64,000 bases of DNA from Haloarcula pelagica (GTDB lineage: Archaea > Halobacteriota > Halobacteria > Halobacteriales > Haloarculaceae). The position numbers and the translations under genes were made by a program. The first letter of the stretch is position 1. Each line of letters opens with the position of its first letter. Location of the stretch: contig NZ_CP126161.1 in assembly GCF_030127105.1 (NCBI RefSeq), forward strand, positions 2,976,001 through 3,040,000, in the 5' to 3' direction. The notes beneath the pieces are model-generated. The model had not been told where the DNA came from. It searched no databases and worked only from the letters and a program-made list of their open reading frames with translations. Of this stretch, positions 45,346 through 57,990 are shown in pieces.

Positions 45346-45582
45346 ATGCGTAAACAGGAGCTCATCCACCTGCACAGCCTTCTCGCACAGGTACAAGTTC
45401 ACTACGAAGAGGACTGCGGAACGGACGTGCAACACGACGAGTACGCGACGCTCGGTGTCAAGCCGACATCGATCCACAAGTCGAAGACCGACCACAAGGA
45501 CGCCGTGTTCGCGCTCGCCAACGGGATTATCGACGATATGGCAGCCGAAAGCGACGAGATCCGCACGCTCGCCGCCGACTGA
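45346..45582 (+). CDS. UPF0058 family protein
   Basis: This is a 78-residue soluble helical protein. [20 protein letters not shown] and [20 protein letters not shown] match the haloarchaeal UPF0058 family of unknown function. A run of His residues (HLH, HKSKTDH) suggests possible metal binding. ATG 45346 is chosen; a TATA-like ACTATAAAC lies about 30 bp before it. It sits upstream of aIF1A in the same direction. Confidence 0.85.
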   Translation: MRKQELIHLHSLLAQVQVHYEEDCGTDVQHDEYATLGVKPTSIHKSKTDHKDAVFALANGIIDDMAAESDEIRTLAAD

Positions 45583-45698
45583 GCGCTTTCTGCGGTTCGG
45601 ATACCCGATCGACCGACAGTCACTACAGGCTCGTACACCGTGGGACGCGTTATCGGGACTCTCAGTCTACTTATACGATTGGCGCCCCTATCACAGGT

Positions 45699-45995
45699 AT
45701 GAGCGAACCTTCTGGGCGACGGAACCTCCGGATGCCCTCGACAGACGAGATGTTCGCGGTCGTAACTGAACACAACGGCGGCAACCACGTCCGCATCCAG
45801 TGCGAAGACGGTGAGAACCGGATGGGCCGCATCCCGGGCCGAATGAAGTTCCGGACCTGGATCAACGAGGGCGACATCGTGATCGCCGAGCCCTGGGACT
45901 GGCAGGACGAGAAAGCCAACATCGAGTGGCGCTACGACGGACAGGACGCCGACCAGCTCCGTGCCGAAGGCCACATCGACTCGCTGACTGCGTAA
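45699..45995 (+). CDS. Translation initiation factor aIF-1A
   Basis: This is a 98-residue OB-fold factor that binds the 30S A-site during initiation. [40 protein letters not shown] and [20 protein letters not shown] are family hallmarks. The protein lacks the long eukaryotic tail. A TATA-like CTTATACGA lies about 27 bp upstream, so the mRNA is close to leaderless. It is followed directly by the rRNA operon control region. Confidence 0.96.
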   Translation: MSEPSGRRNLRMPSTDEMFAVVTEHNGGNHVRIQCEDGENRMGRIPGRMKFRTWINEGDIVIAEPWDWQDEKANIEWRYDGQDADQLRAEGHIDSLTA

Positions 45996-46112
45996 TCGCT
46001 CTTCGTTTTCGACTTCGTCACACCGGCGAGCGACAGCACTACCCACTGCCGATTCCGTTGCTGTCGGCACCGCACCGTCCCGCGGCCCGTGCGCTCGGGC
46101 GCACTCCTAACT

Positions 46113-46132
46113 GCTATTGACCGCTCAATAGC
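46113..46132. repeat. Perfect 8-bp palindrome upstream of rrn
   Basis: GCTATTGA (46113-46120), a CCGC loop, then TCAATAGC (46125-46132). It could be a hairpin terminator for aIF1A, although no U run follows, or a protein site upstream of the rRNA promoter. Confidence 0.6.
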
Positions 46133-46289
46133 TCCTGCAGCGGTCACGGTCAGGTTGCCAGACTGACAACAGCTATACGTATTATTACATTATAGCCGGA
46201 CAAAACGCCGCTGTCTTGCGATTGGGTATGTGACGGCGTCACGTCACGCATGTGGCGTGTGGGGTCGACTCAGGGCGGCTCTGAGACGA

Positions 46290-46325
46290 GTCATTTATAT
46301 GTACCCCTCCCATCGGATGGAATGC
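46290..46325 (+). promoter_or_regulatory. rRNA promoter
   Basis: The string TCATTTATATGTACCCCTCC continues to CATCGGATGGAATGCGAA. It closely resembles the Halobacterium rRNA promoter, where a TTTAT box and TACCCC are followed by transcription start in the ATGCGAA element, here at about 46321-46327. A single such promoter is visible; some haloarchaeal rrn operons have several. Confidence 0.75.
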
Positions 46326-46479
46326 GAAGGTCGCACCGGGGCGCCCGGGGCGACACGGTCCGTGGCGACGTTCCCGGACCGCTCGCAGAGAGCACATCGC
46401 GTTCGCTTCGGCGACCGCGACCGCTCTCGAAAGTATGAGGATCCCACCCCTGCGGTCCGCCGTCAAGATGGGATCTGAT

Positions 46480-46503
46480 GTGAGCCCACGGACCCATACA
46501 GTC
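46480..46503 (+). other. 5' strand of 16S rRNA processing stem (bulge-helix-bulge)
   Basis: GTGAGCCCA (46480-46488) and CCCATACAGTC (46493-46503) pair with the 3' strand GACTGTATGGG ... TGGGCTCAC at 48142-48166. The mismatched CGGA and CCCGC centre forms a bulge-helix-bulge, the substrate of the archaeal splicing endonuclease that frees pre-16S. Confidence 0.85.
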
Positions 46504-46598
46504 AACACTGGAGTATTCCAGTGTGTTACGCTTCCGACGGAGTGATACCACACTCATACGTTGCATCGAGCAACGCCCGCCGCTGACTCAGTCAGCAC

Positions 46599-48070
<1,472 letters not shown>

Positions 48071-48141
48071 ACAGAACGGGACTGGGGCTTTGCCCCAGCC
48101 CACCTGCATTGGTGGCTTTGCCACCGTTGTCGGCAAGCGCC

Positions 48142-48166
48142 GACTGTATGGGCCCGCTGGGCTCAC
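48142..48166 (+). other. 3' strand of 16S rRNA processing stem
   Basis: GACTGTATGGG ... TGGGCTCAC is complementary to 46480-46503, closing pre-16S in a bulge-helix-bulge helix. Confidence 0.85.
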
Positions 48167-48379
48167 GAGACCTCTCCGAGGCGGATACCCCCGTGTGGGG
48201 TAGTCGGGTGCAACTCCCGACAGGTCCGTACGACGTACCGGGTTCGAACCGTGCCCCTTAAGTGTGGGACGGCGCTCGAAACTGGTACGACGACTGATGC
48301 ACCAATCCGGGTCAAACCGCGATTGGGAAGGGTCGATTCGCCTACCATCTCCACCTTGGGGGCGAGTATGAAACCGTGT

Positions 48380-48416
48380 GTACGTGCGATCCAGGCGTCC
48401 ACTGGACTCGTTCAGT
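48380..48416 (+). other. 5' strand of 23S rRNA processing stem
   Basis: GTACGTGCGATCCAG (48380-48394) and CTGGACTCGTTCAGT (48402-48416) are perfectly complementary, in two 15-bp blocks, to 51395-51431. The unpaired GCGTCCA centre makes the bulges cut by the splicing endonuclease. Confidence 0.88.
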
Positions 48417-48440
48417 TCTAACTAACGAGTCACAACGACG

Positions 48441-51354
<2,914 letters not shown>

Positions 51355-51394
51355 TACGCACTGTGACTCAGAAGTCACCAACAATCGTTGGTAG

Positions 51395-51431
51395 ACTGAA
51401 CGAGTCCAGGCGCAAACTGGATCGCACGTAC
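51395..51431 (+). other. 3' strand of 23S rRNA processing stem
   Basis: ACTGAACGAGTCCAG (51395-51409) and CTGGATCGCACGTAC (51417-51431) pair with 48380-48416. This covers most of the 23S-5S spacer. Confidence 0.88.
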
Positions 51432-51486
51432 GAAAATCAGACCGACCGAGACAGGTAATTTCACGGTTCGACTCCGTGACTCGGCG

Positions 51487-51608
51487 TTAGGCGGCCATAG
51501 CGGCGGGGTTGCCTCCCGTACCCATCCCGAACACGGAAGATAAGCCCGCCAGCGTTCCGGGGAGTACTGGAGTGCGCGAGCCTCTGGGAAACGCGGTTCG
51601 CCGCCACC
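51487..51608 (+). rRNA. 5S ribosomal RNA
   Basis: It starts TTAGGCGGCCATAGCGGCG and ends GTTCGCCGCCACC, 122 nt. It is nearly identical in layout to Haloarcula marismortui 5S, with terminal stem GGCGGC/GCCGCC and CCCGTACCCATCCCGAACAC. Last gene of the operon; no tRNA-Cys follows. Confidence 0.98.
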
Positions 51609-51631
51609 ATTCATACCTTCATTCAGCCTTT

Positions 51632-51665
51632 CGAAGAGCGTCACCGCTCTTCGAGGGGCTTTTCG
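51632..51665 (+). terminator. rrn terminator hairpin
   Basis: CGAAGAGCG (51632-51640), loop TCAC, CGCTCTTCG (51645-51653), followed by AGGGGCTTTTCG. The perfect 9-bp stem with a short T tract 24 bp after 5S fits an rrn operon terminator. It also lies 80 bp from the convergent GH3 stop. Confidence 0.75.
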
Positions 51666-51746
51666 TCGTTCAGGAGTGGCAACACTGTCGCTCCCGGATG
51701 CTGTTCGAAGCGACATCGCTGACGCACAGCGACACTCGCCCGCCGG

Positions 51747-53858
51747 TCAGCCGCTGTACTCGACGGCCAGTCGGAGATCGCGTGCCGACCGCCCGATCTC
51801 GACCGTGTGGGGGCCGTCGTCGTCGGTCCACCCGTCGTCGGGATCGAAGTACGACAGCGCGAGTTCGTCCAGCGACACCGAGACGGACCGCGACTCGCCG
51901 GCATCGAGTTCGACCGGCTCAAACCCGGCCAGTTCCTGGCGCGGTCGCTCGACGGGTGATTCCGGGGGACGTACGTACGCTTGCACGACCTCGTGCCCGG
52001 GTCTGGACGCGGTGTTCTCGACAGTGACCTCGACGGCGCCGTCGCGAACTGTCGCGTCCAGATACTCGAACGTGGCGTAGGAGTGACCGTGGCCGAACGG
52101 GTAGGTGGGGTCGGTGTCTGCCCGATCGAAGTGGCGGTAGCCGACGAAGACTCCCTCGTCGTAGTGGGCTTTCCCATCGACGCCGGGGAACTGTCGCTCC
52201 TCGGTCGCGGGGTAGTCCTCGGCGGGCGCGAACGTGACGGGGAGCCGTCCCCCGGGGTCGGCGTCCCCGTAGAGAACCGCCGCGGCGGCGTCGCCGTCCG
52301 CTTGGCCCGGGTACCAGGCTTCGAGAACCGCGGCAACGTCGCCGCGCCAGGGCATCTCGACGGGGCCGCCGGAGCGGACGACGACGACGGTGCGCTCGTT
52401 CGCGGCGGCGACGGCCTCGATCAGGTCGTCCTGTCGGCCGGGAAGTGCCAGCGAGTCGCGGTCCTGCCCCTCGGTCGTCGTGTCACGGACGAACACTACG
52501 GCTACGTCAGCAGTTTCGGCCGCTTCGACCGCGTCGTCCAGCGAGGGGTCTGGACGGTCGTCGTCGGTCCACTCGCGCTCGTCGTGGCCGCCTTCGACGA
52601 ACGGAAGTAGGTCGAACAGCGAGACGCTTTCGATCTCTGGGATGCCGCGTGCGACCGTGACAGTCCCCTCCGCGCGTCCTTCGATTCCATCGGCAGGGGT
52701 CGTCGCGGCGAACGGAGTCGTCTCGGAGGAGCCACCGCCGCCGAGTTTGGGTTCGTCGACGTGAGGCCCGATGACGGCGACGGCTGTCTCGTCGGTGAGG
52801 GGCAGGACGCCGTCGTTGTCCAGCAGCACGGTCCCGCGAGTGGCGACCCGTTCGGCGAGCGCCCGGTGAGCGGGCGTGTCCAGCGCACCGTCGGCACGAA
52901 CGTCGGAACGACCGAGCAGGCCCGTCCGGTCCATCCCGCCGAGGACGCGGCGGACCATGTCGTCGAGACGCTCCGCCGGGACGGTCCCGTCGTCGATCGC
53001 CTCACCGAGGGGCCCCGCGAACAGGCCGGCATGGGTCGCGTCGGGGATGCCGTCGGGCCACTCGAACTCGTCGAGCGATCCCTCCTCGTTCCCGGTCTCT
53101 GTATCGAGTGCGACGCCGGGCATCTCCAGGTCGAGGCCGGCGGTCGCGGCGCCGACCGTCGTCGCCAGCCCGTACCAGTCCGAAACGACGTAGCCGTCGA
53201 AGCCCCACTCGTCTTTCAGTACGCCGCCGACAAGCGTCGCGTGGTCGCTCATGTACGTCCCGTTGACCCTGTTGTAGGCGGTCATCACCGACCCGACGCC
53301 GGCCTCGACGGCCGCCCGGAAGGGCGGGAGATACAGTTCGCGCAGCGTCCGCTCGTCGACCTCGGCGCTGACGCTCGTGCGCGCGGACTCCTGGTTGTTG
53401 GCGACGAAGTGTTTGACTGTCGCGAGGACACCGGTAGATTCGATGCCCGAGACGAGACCGGCACCCACGTCGCCGGCCAGAACTGGATCTTCCGAGAGGT
53501 ACTCGAAGTTGCGACCACAGTGGGGAATGCGGACGATGTTCACGCCGGGTGCCAGCAGGACATCCTGATCGAGCGCGGTCGCCTCGCGGGCCATCGCTCG
53601 GCCCTGTTCGCGCGCGAGGCTGGGGTCGAACGAGGCAGCGGTCGCCAACGACGCCGGGAAGGCCGTCGCGCGCTCGCCCTCCGCACGGACACCCAGCGGC
53701 CCGTCGACGAGGCGGAACGGCGGAACGTCGAGGCGATCGACCCCGGGGAGATACCCGGTCGCCGTCCCCTCCGGGTCGACCGCGCCGTGAACGAGCGCGA
53801 GTTTCTCTTTCCGGGTGAGCTCCGACACGAGCGTGTCGATGTCGTCGGCAGCGTCCAT
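51747..53858 (-). CDS. Cytoplasmic GH3 beta-glycosidase
   Basis: This is a 703-residue glycoside hydrolase family 3 protein from ATG 53858 (MDAADDIDTLVSELTRKEKL). It has no signal peptide and no PA14 insert, unlike the two exported paralogues. Elements: YLPGVDRLDVPPFRLVDGPLG, GRNFEYLSEDPVLAG, KHFVANNQESART, nucleophile Asp227 in GYVVSDWYGLATT, and the C-domain LPGRQDDLIEAVAAANERTV, WYPGQADGDAAAAVLYGDA and a Fn3-like tail. It probably finishes oligosaccharides inside the cell; sugar specificity cannot be told. Convergent with rrn. Confidence 0.93.
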   Translation of the reverse strand: MDAADDIDTLVSELTRKEKLALVHGAVDPEGTATGYLPGVDRLDVPPFRLVDGPLGVRAEGERATAFPASLATAASFDPSLAREQGRAMAREATALDQDVLLAPGVNIVRIPHCGRNFEYLSEDPVLAGDVGAGLVSGIESTGVLATVKHFVANNQESARTSVSAEVDERTLRELYLPPFRAAVEAGVGSVMTAYNRVNGTYMSDHATLVGGVLKDEWGFDGYVVSDWYGLATTVGAATAGLDLEMPGVALDTETGNEEGSLDEFEWPDGIPDATHAGLFAGPLGEAIDDGTVPAERLDDMVRRVLGGMDRTGLLGRSDVRADGALDTPAHRALAERVATRGTVLLDNDGVLPLTDETAVAVIGPHVDEPKLGGGGSSETTPFAATTPADGIEGRAEGTVTVARGIPEIESVSLFDLLPFVEGGHDEREWTDDDRPDPSLDDAVEAAETADVAVVFVRDTTTEGQDRDSLALPGRQDDLIEAVAAANERTVVVVRSGGPVEMPWRGDVAAVLEAWYPGQADGDAAAAVLYGDADPGGRLPVTFAPAEDYPATEERQFPGVDGKAHYDEGVFVGYRHFDRADTDPTYPFGHGHSYATFEYLDATVRDGAVEVTVENTASRPGHEVVQAYVRPPESPVERPRQELAGFEPVELDAGESRSVSVSLDELALSYFDPDDGWTDDDGPHTVEIGRSARDLRLAVEYSG

Positions 53859-53936
53859 TGATCGGGGTTCGGACCCCAGCCGAATAACGGTTGGCCGGCC
53901 GATAGAATAACTGACATGGGGTGTGAACCGACGAGT

Positions 53937-54776
53937 ATGGTTCCCGACTCCCCACTGCCGGCCGGGACGGAGGTCGGCCGCGTCGCGCTCACTGTCGCCG
54001 ACAGCGACCGCGTCGCCGCGTTCTACGAGGAAACGGTCGGGCTGTCGATCCACGACGACACCGGTGAGCGGACTGTCCTCGGGGACGGCGAGACGCAACT
54101 GCTGGTGCTCCACGAGCACCCGACGGTGCCCGAACGGATGGCCGACGAGACGGGGCTGTACCACCTCGCGGTTCGCGTGCCCTCGCGGGCCGCGCTCGGG
54201 GCGGCGCTAGAGCGTGTCGAACGGACGGGGCAACTCGACGGCGCCTCGGACCATCACGTCAGCGAGGCGCTGTATCTGACAGATCCCGAGGGGAACGGCG
54301 TCGAGATATACCGGGACCGACCCCGCGAACGGTGGGACGAACGCGAGGACGGGACCGTTCGGATGGCGACCGAACGGCTGGATCGGGCCGGTGTCGAGGC
54401 CGCGAGCGACGCTACCCGCTCGGTTCCCGTCGGGACCGACATCGGCCACGTCCACCTGGAGGTCGCCGACCTGGACGCCACGCGGTCGTTCTACGTCGAC
54501 ACGCTGGGAATGCGAGTCCGGGCGACGTACACGGGCGCGCTCTTTCTGGCGGCGGGATCGTACCATCACCACGTCGGCGCGAACGTGTGGCACTCACGGG
54601 TCGGGCCGGGCGAGGGACGCGGACTGGCGTGGTACGAACTCGTCGTTCCGAACGAGGCGGCGGTCACGGCGGTCCGCCGCCGACTGACCGATAGCGACCG
54701 CGCGGTCGAGACGACGCCGGACGGGATCGAGACGGTCGATCCCGCGGGCGTGACGGTCCGCGTTCGACCCTCGTAG
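53937..54776 (+). CDS. VOC-family protein (catechol 2,3-dioxygenase/CatE-like, two modules)
   Basis: This is a 279-residue protein with two glyoxalase/dioxygenase modules: EVGRVALTVADSDRVAAFYE (1) and DIGHVHLEVADLDATRSFYV (2). Candidate metal ligands in module 2 are His in DIGHVHLEV, His in SYHHHVGANVWHS, and Glu in LAWYELVVPN, as in CatE-type extradiol dioxygenases. Start 53937 suits a leaderless transcript; ATG 53916 is possible. Function may be quinol or catechol handling. It is divergent from GH3. Confidence 0.82.
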   Translation: MVPDSPLPAGTEVGRVALTVADSDRVAAFYEETVGLSIHDDTGERTVLGDGETQLLVLHEHPTVPERMADETGLYHLAVRVPSRAALGAALERVERTGQLDGASDHHVSEALYLTDPEGNGVEIYRDRPRERWDEREDGTVRMATERLDRAGVEAASDATRSVPVGTDIGHVHLEVADLDATRSFYVDTLGMRVRATYTGALFLAAGSYHHHVGANVWHSRVGPGEGRGLAWYELVVPNEAAVTAVRRRLTDSDRAVETTPDGIETVDPAGVTVRVRPS

Positions 54777-54880
54777 GGCGTTACTCAAGTACGTCGCGGC
54801 AGTAGCGGGGGTATGGAACGACACAGTCTACGTCGGTGGCACGGCCGAATCGAAGACAGCGCTCGCCGAGCGGGGCGACG

Positions 54881-55522
54881 ATGAGCGGCCCACACCAGGG
54901 ACAGGACCTGGTCACTGCGGGGACACCGCTGTCCGACGCCCGGGCGGCCGTGGTTCTGGTCCACGGTCGGGGGGCGACCGCACAGAGTATCGTCCAGATG
55001 GGGACGGACGTACACGCGGACGGCGTTGCGCTGCTGGCGCCACAGGCCGCGCGGAACACGTGGTATCCGAACTCCTTTCTGGCACCCGTCGAGGACAACG
55101 AACCGGGTCGCAGTTCCGGCCTCCAGGCGGTCGACGACGCCGTCGAGACGGCGATCGATGCGGGAATCCCACGAGAAGCGGTGCTCGTCGGCGGTTTCTC
55201 CCAGGGTGCGTGTCTGGCAAGCGAGTACGTCGCTCGGAACCCGCGACGGTACGGCGGGCTGGCTGCACTGAGCGGCGGACTGATCGGGGAGACGGTCGAT
55301 CCCGAGTCCTACGAGGGGGACATCGAGGGGACGCCGGTGTTTATCGGCTGTAGCGATGTCGACCCGCACATCCCGATCGAACGGGTCCACGCGACGACGG
55401 AGACGTTCGAGCGACTCGGTGGCGATGTCGACGAGCGGATCTACGGGGGGATGGGTCACGGCGTCAACCAGGACGAACTCGACGCCGTCGCCGATCTCGT
55501 CGCCGGGCTGTTGGAGACGTAG
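54881..55522 (+). CDS. Alpha/beta-hydrolase, phospholipase/carboxylesterase family
   Basis: This is a 213-residue alpha/beta hydrolase of the carboxylesterase (YpfH/EstB-like) family. AAVVLVHGRGATAQSI is the oxyanion loop, the nucleophile Ser is in VGGFSQGACLASEY, the Asp in IGCSDVDPHIP, and the His in GMGHGV. Substrates are likely short acyl esters. It starts ATG 54881 and lies about 100 bp after the VOC gene. Confidence 0.88.
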   Translation: MSGPHQGQDLVTAGTPLSDARAAVVLVHGRGATAQSIVQMGTDVHADGVALLAPQAARNTWYPNSFLAPVEDNEPGRSSGLQAVDDAVETAIDAGIPREAVLVGGFSQGACLASEYVARNPRRYGGLAALSGGLIGETVDPESYEGDIEGTPVFIGCSDVDPHIPIERVHATTETFERLGGDVDERIYGGMGHGVNQDELDAVADLVAGLLET

Positions 55523-55573
55523 GTTACCACGACCTCACCGCGGGATTTTGTGTCCACCGGCCCTTTCGAGGGT

Positions 55574-56674
55574 ATGGCGACGCGACGATCGGTCCTCCGC
55601 GGCGTCGGTGTGGTCGGCGCGTCCGTGATCGCGGGCTGTCTCGGTGGTCCCGACTCGCCGACCGCCGGACAGTCGGGCCAGCGGGCCGACGGTGACGACC
55701 CGACGGGGACCGACGACGAGATCGAACGGCCGCCCCTCGCAGAGGAATCGCGATATCTGGGCTACGACATCGGGACTCTCGACGAAGCGGTCGTCAGCGG
55801 CGGCGTGCCGAAAGACGGTATCCCGGCGATCGACGAACCGACGTTCACGGCAGCGGGGTCGGCGTCGCTCGACGACGGTGCCCCCGTCTTCGGCCTCGTC
55901 CGCGGGGGCGACGTTCGAGCGTACCCACAGCGGATTCTGGTCCACCACGAGATCGTCAACGACACCGTCGACGGCGAGCCGGTCGCGGTCACGTACTGTC
56001 CGCTCACGGGGACTGCTCAGGGGTTCGAGCGCGGGCCGGTCGAGTTCGGCGTCTCCGGGAACCTCGTCAACTCGAACCTCGTGATGTACGATCGCGGGAC
56101 CGACAGCCGGTGGCCTCAGATGCTGGCGACGGCGATCGACGGACCGCTCGCGGGCGAGACACTCCGGGAGTTCCGGGTCGTCTGGACGACCTGGGGGAAG
56201 TGGCGCGGGGCCTACCCCGAGACGAGGGTCCTGACCGAGGACACTGGGTACACGAGACGGTACGGGAGCGATCCGTACGGTCGGTACGACCCGCCGGGTG
56301 GGTACTACACGAGCGATCGGACGCTGTTCGAGCCGCTGGCTCGGGACGGCCGGGCACACCCCAAGTCCGTGGTCGTCGGGACGCGGACGGCCGAAGGGGC
56401 GCTCGCGTTCGACAAGGAGACGCTGCTCTCGGCCGGGGTCCTGACCGGAACGATCGACGGGAAGCAGTACGTCGCCGTGGCCGACGACCGGCTGTCGACG
56501 GGGTACGTCTACGCGAATCCCGACGGTGTCACGGTCGAGCAGCGGCCCGACGGCTACCGCGTCGCCGGCGAGACGGCGGACGCCGACTCGCTCCCACTGG
56601 CGCGGTCGCTCGCGTTCGACGCGATGTGGTTCGCCTGGGCGGGGTTCTATCCGGAGAGTGAGTATGTCGACTGA
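55574..56674 (+). CDS. DUF3179 lipoprotein
   Basis: This is a 366-residue protein. TRRSVLRGVGVVGASVIAGC is a Tat signal with lipobox, so it is extracellular and lipid anchored. A low-complexity acidic spacer is followed by the DUF3179 domain: FGLVRGGDVRAYPQRILVHH, EPVAVTYCPLTGTAQGF with the conserved Cys, VSGNLVNSNLVMYDRGTDS and PYGRYDPPGGYYTSD. The family function is unknown. The next gene starts inside the last codons (11-bp overlap), suggesting a two-gene unit. Confidence 0.88.
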   Translation: MATRRSVLRGVGVVGASVIAGCLGGPDSPTAGQSGQRADGDDPTGTDDEIERPPLAEESRYLGYDIGTLDEAVVSGGVPKDGIPAIDEPTFTAAGSASLDDGAPVFGLVRGGDVRAYPQRILVHHEIVNDTVDGEPVAVTYCPLTGTAQGFERGPVEFGVSGNLVNSNLVMYDRGTDSRWPQMLATAIDGPLAGETLREFRVVWTTWGKWRGAYPETRVLTEDTGYTRRYGSDPYGRYDPPGGYYTSDRTLFEPLARDGRAHPKSVVVGTRTAEGALAFDKETLLSAGVLTGTIDGKQYVAVADDRLSTGYVYANPDGVTVEQRPDGYRVAGETADADSLPLARSLAFDAMWFAWAGFYPESEYVD

Positions 56675-57273
56675 CACCGACACCGGCGGACGCACCGTCG
56701 GGGCTCGGTTCGTGAGCCTGTTCCGACAGTCCGCCGTCGCGGCCCGCGGTGCGCTCACCCGGCCGGACGGGAAGGCCGTCTTCGCCGCGTCGGCGGTCGC
56801 GTATCTGCTGCTGTACACGGCAGGGTTGCGAAACCTCGGGTTCGGCTCGTGGGGATACGAGCTGTCCGTCGTCTCGGACCCCCCTGGCCCGCGCGTTCGA
56901 GCCGGTCGGTCCCTTCCAGTGGGAGCCGATCGCGCTCGTGGTCGTCGGGCCGATCGAACTGCTGGTCGCACCGCTGAACGTCCTGCTCGGTATCGGACTG
57001 GCGACCCTCGTCGGGCTGAACCTCGCGGTGTCGGTCGTCGCCTGGCGGGGACCGGCGGCGTGCCGGATCGCCCCCCGGAGCGGGCGCGGCCGCGGGGCTC
57101 CCGGGGTTGCTCTCGGGAGTCGCCTGCTGTGGCCCGACGATACTGCTAGTCGTCGGTGTCCAGGCCAGTGCCGGCGTCCTGGCGGTGTTCCAGTGGCTCT
57201 TGCCCGTGGCCGTGCTGTCGCTCCTGGGCACCTTGCTGTGGGTGGGAACGAAGGTGGACCCGGCGGCTGCCTG
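56664..57273 (+). pseudogene. Integral membrane protein broken by two frameshifts
   Basis: The frame from ATG 56664 gives MSTDTDTGGRTVGARFVSLF up to ELSVVSD; an extra C in the six-C run (56879-56884) shifts it. The second frame reads LARAFEPVGPFQWEPIALVV... to ACRIAP, where another six-C run near 57070-57075 shifts it again into GAGAAAGLPGLLSGVACCGP, ending ...LLWVGTKVDPAAA and stop at 57273. Removing one C at each site gives one continuous protein of about 202 residues with four or five helices. Its family is not recognised. It overlaps the DUF3179 gene. Confidence 0.75.
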
Positions 57274-57284
57274 AGCCCGGCGTG

Positions 57285-57713
57285 TTACTCCATGTCGGCC
57301 AGCGTGCCGAACTCGTCGACGGGGACGACCGAGTAGTCGATGTTCAGGGTGTCTTTCGTCGCGCGGATCTTGCCGACGAACGTCGAGATCTCTTCGAGGT
57401 CGCCCTCCAGGACGAACAGCTCCATACAGCGGTGTTCGCCGACGTGGCTGTGGAAGTTCGAGGCGACGAGCCCCTCGTGTTCGTGACGGAGGTGCATCAT
57501 CTTCTCTTCGACGTTTGTCGTCTCGTAGTCGAAGAGGACGGTGACGATCCCCATGAGTTTGCGGCCTTCGAGTCGCTTGTCCTCGAACTCGCCCAGCAGG
57601 TTCCGGCTCGCTTCTCTGACGATCTCGCTACGCCCGGTGTAGCCGTGTTCGTCGGCGAACTCGTCGATCCGCTCCAGTAACGACTCCGGCATCGAGACAC
57701 TGACGACGGTCAT
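57285..57713 (-). CDS. NikR-like CopG/ACT-domain regulator (second copy)
   Basis: This is a 142-residue protein with ribbon-helix-helix start [19 protein letters not shown] and [13 protein letters not shown], followed by an ACT-like domain. The metal segment [19 protein letters not shown] retains the H-x-H and Cys of NikR, though an upstream His cluster differs (LRHEHEG). It is a paralogue of the NikR at 7907-8317 but has no metal transporter next to it. A TATA-like TTAATAT on the minus strand, 26 bp upstream of the ATG at 57713, fits a leaderless mRNA. Ligand and targets are unknown. Confidence 0.88.
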   Translation of the reverse strand: MTVVSVSMPESLLERIDEFADEHGYTGRSEIVREASRNLLGEFEDKRLEGRKLMGIVTVLFDYETTNVEEKMMHLRHEHEGLVASNFHSHVGEHRCMELFVLEGDLEEISTFVGKIRATKDTLNIDYSVVPVDEFGTLADME

Positions 57714-57990
57714 GTATTAACTCACTTGCCAGATGATATTAACCATTACTAAACGAGTGGCCCGGCGCCTGGGGGAAAATGCTATCTCTGATCGAGGGGG
57801 AATCCAGTCGTTTACGACGGGAGTGAATCCGACAACTCCTCCACGAACCATATCTGGAGCGACCCGGCGACATCGGGACGGTCTTCGGTGACGCCGGGCG
57901 ACGACCTCGTATTGCGCCGGTCGTCACCGTGACCGTCCACCACCCGGAGAACCCCACAGATTAAGCCTCCCGTTCGAGTACACCGTGACG
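57714..57990. promoter_or_regulatory. Divergent intergenic region between second NikR and membrane/zinc-ribbon gene
   Basis: This 277-bp region has AT-rich DNA (57714-57755) next to the regulator gene with two ATTAAC direct repeats (57716-57721 and 57738-57743). The remainder is GC-rich, with no gene seen. Confidence 0.4.

Larger units (their letters stand above)
45996..46598 (+). promoter_or_regulatory. rRNA operon upstream and leader region
   Basis: This 603-bp stretch has no gene. It contains a perfect palindrome GCTATTGA-CCGC-TCAATAGC (46113-46132), an AT-rich block near 46170-46200, a GTGAC-GGC-GTCAC repeat (46230-46242), the rRNA promoter near 46290-46325, and the 5' half of the 16S processing stem (46480-46503). 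The ORFs seen here are chance. Confidence 0.7.
48071..48440 (+). other. 16S-23S spacer without tRNA gene
   Basis: The 370-nt spacer opens with hairpins CTGGGGC-TTT-GCCCCAG (48082-48098), GGTGGC-TTT-GCCACC (48111-48125) and GTCGGC-AAGC-GCCGAC (48129-48144). It then contains the 16S stem 3' strand (48142-48166) and the 23S stem 5' strand (48380-48416). No cloverleaf was found: the only TTCGA box (48243-48247) lacks pairing T- and acceptor stems. The tRNA-Ala usual in haloarchaeal spacers is absent. Confidence 0.8.

Noticed and set aside
48180-48260. Possible tRNA-Ala in the 16S-23S spacer (GGTTCGAACC box)
   Set aside because: T-stem, acceptor and anticodon stems do not pair; the box is just a palindrome.
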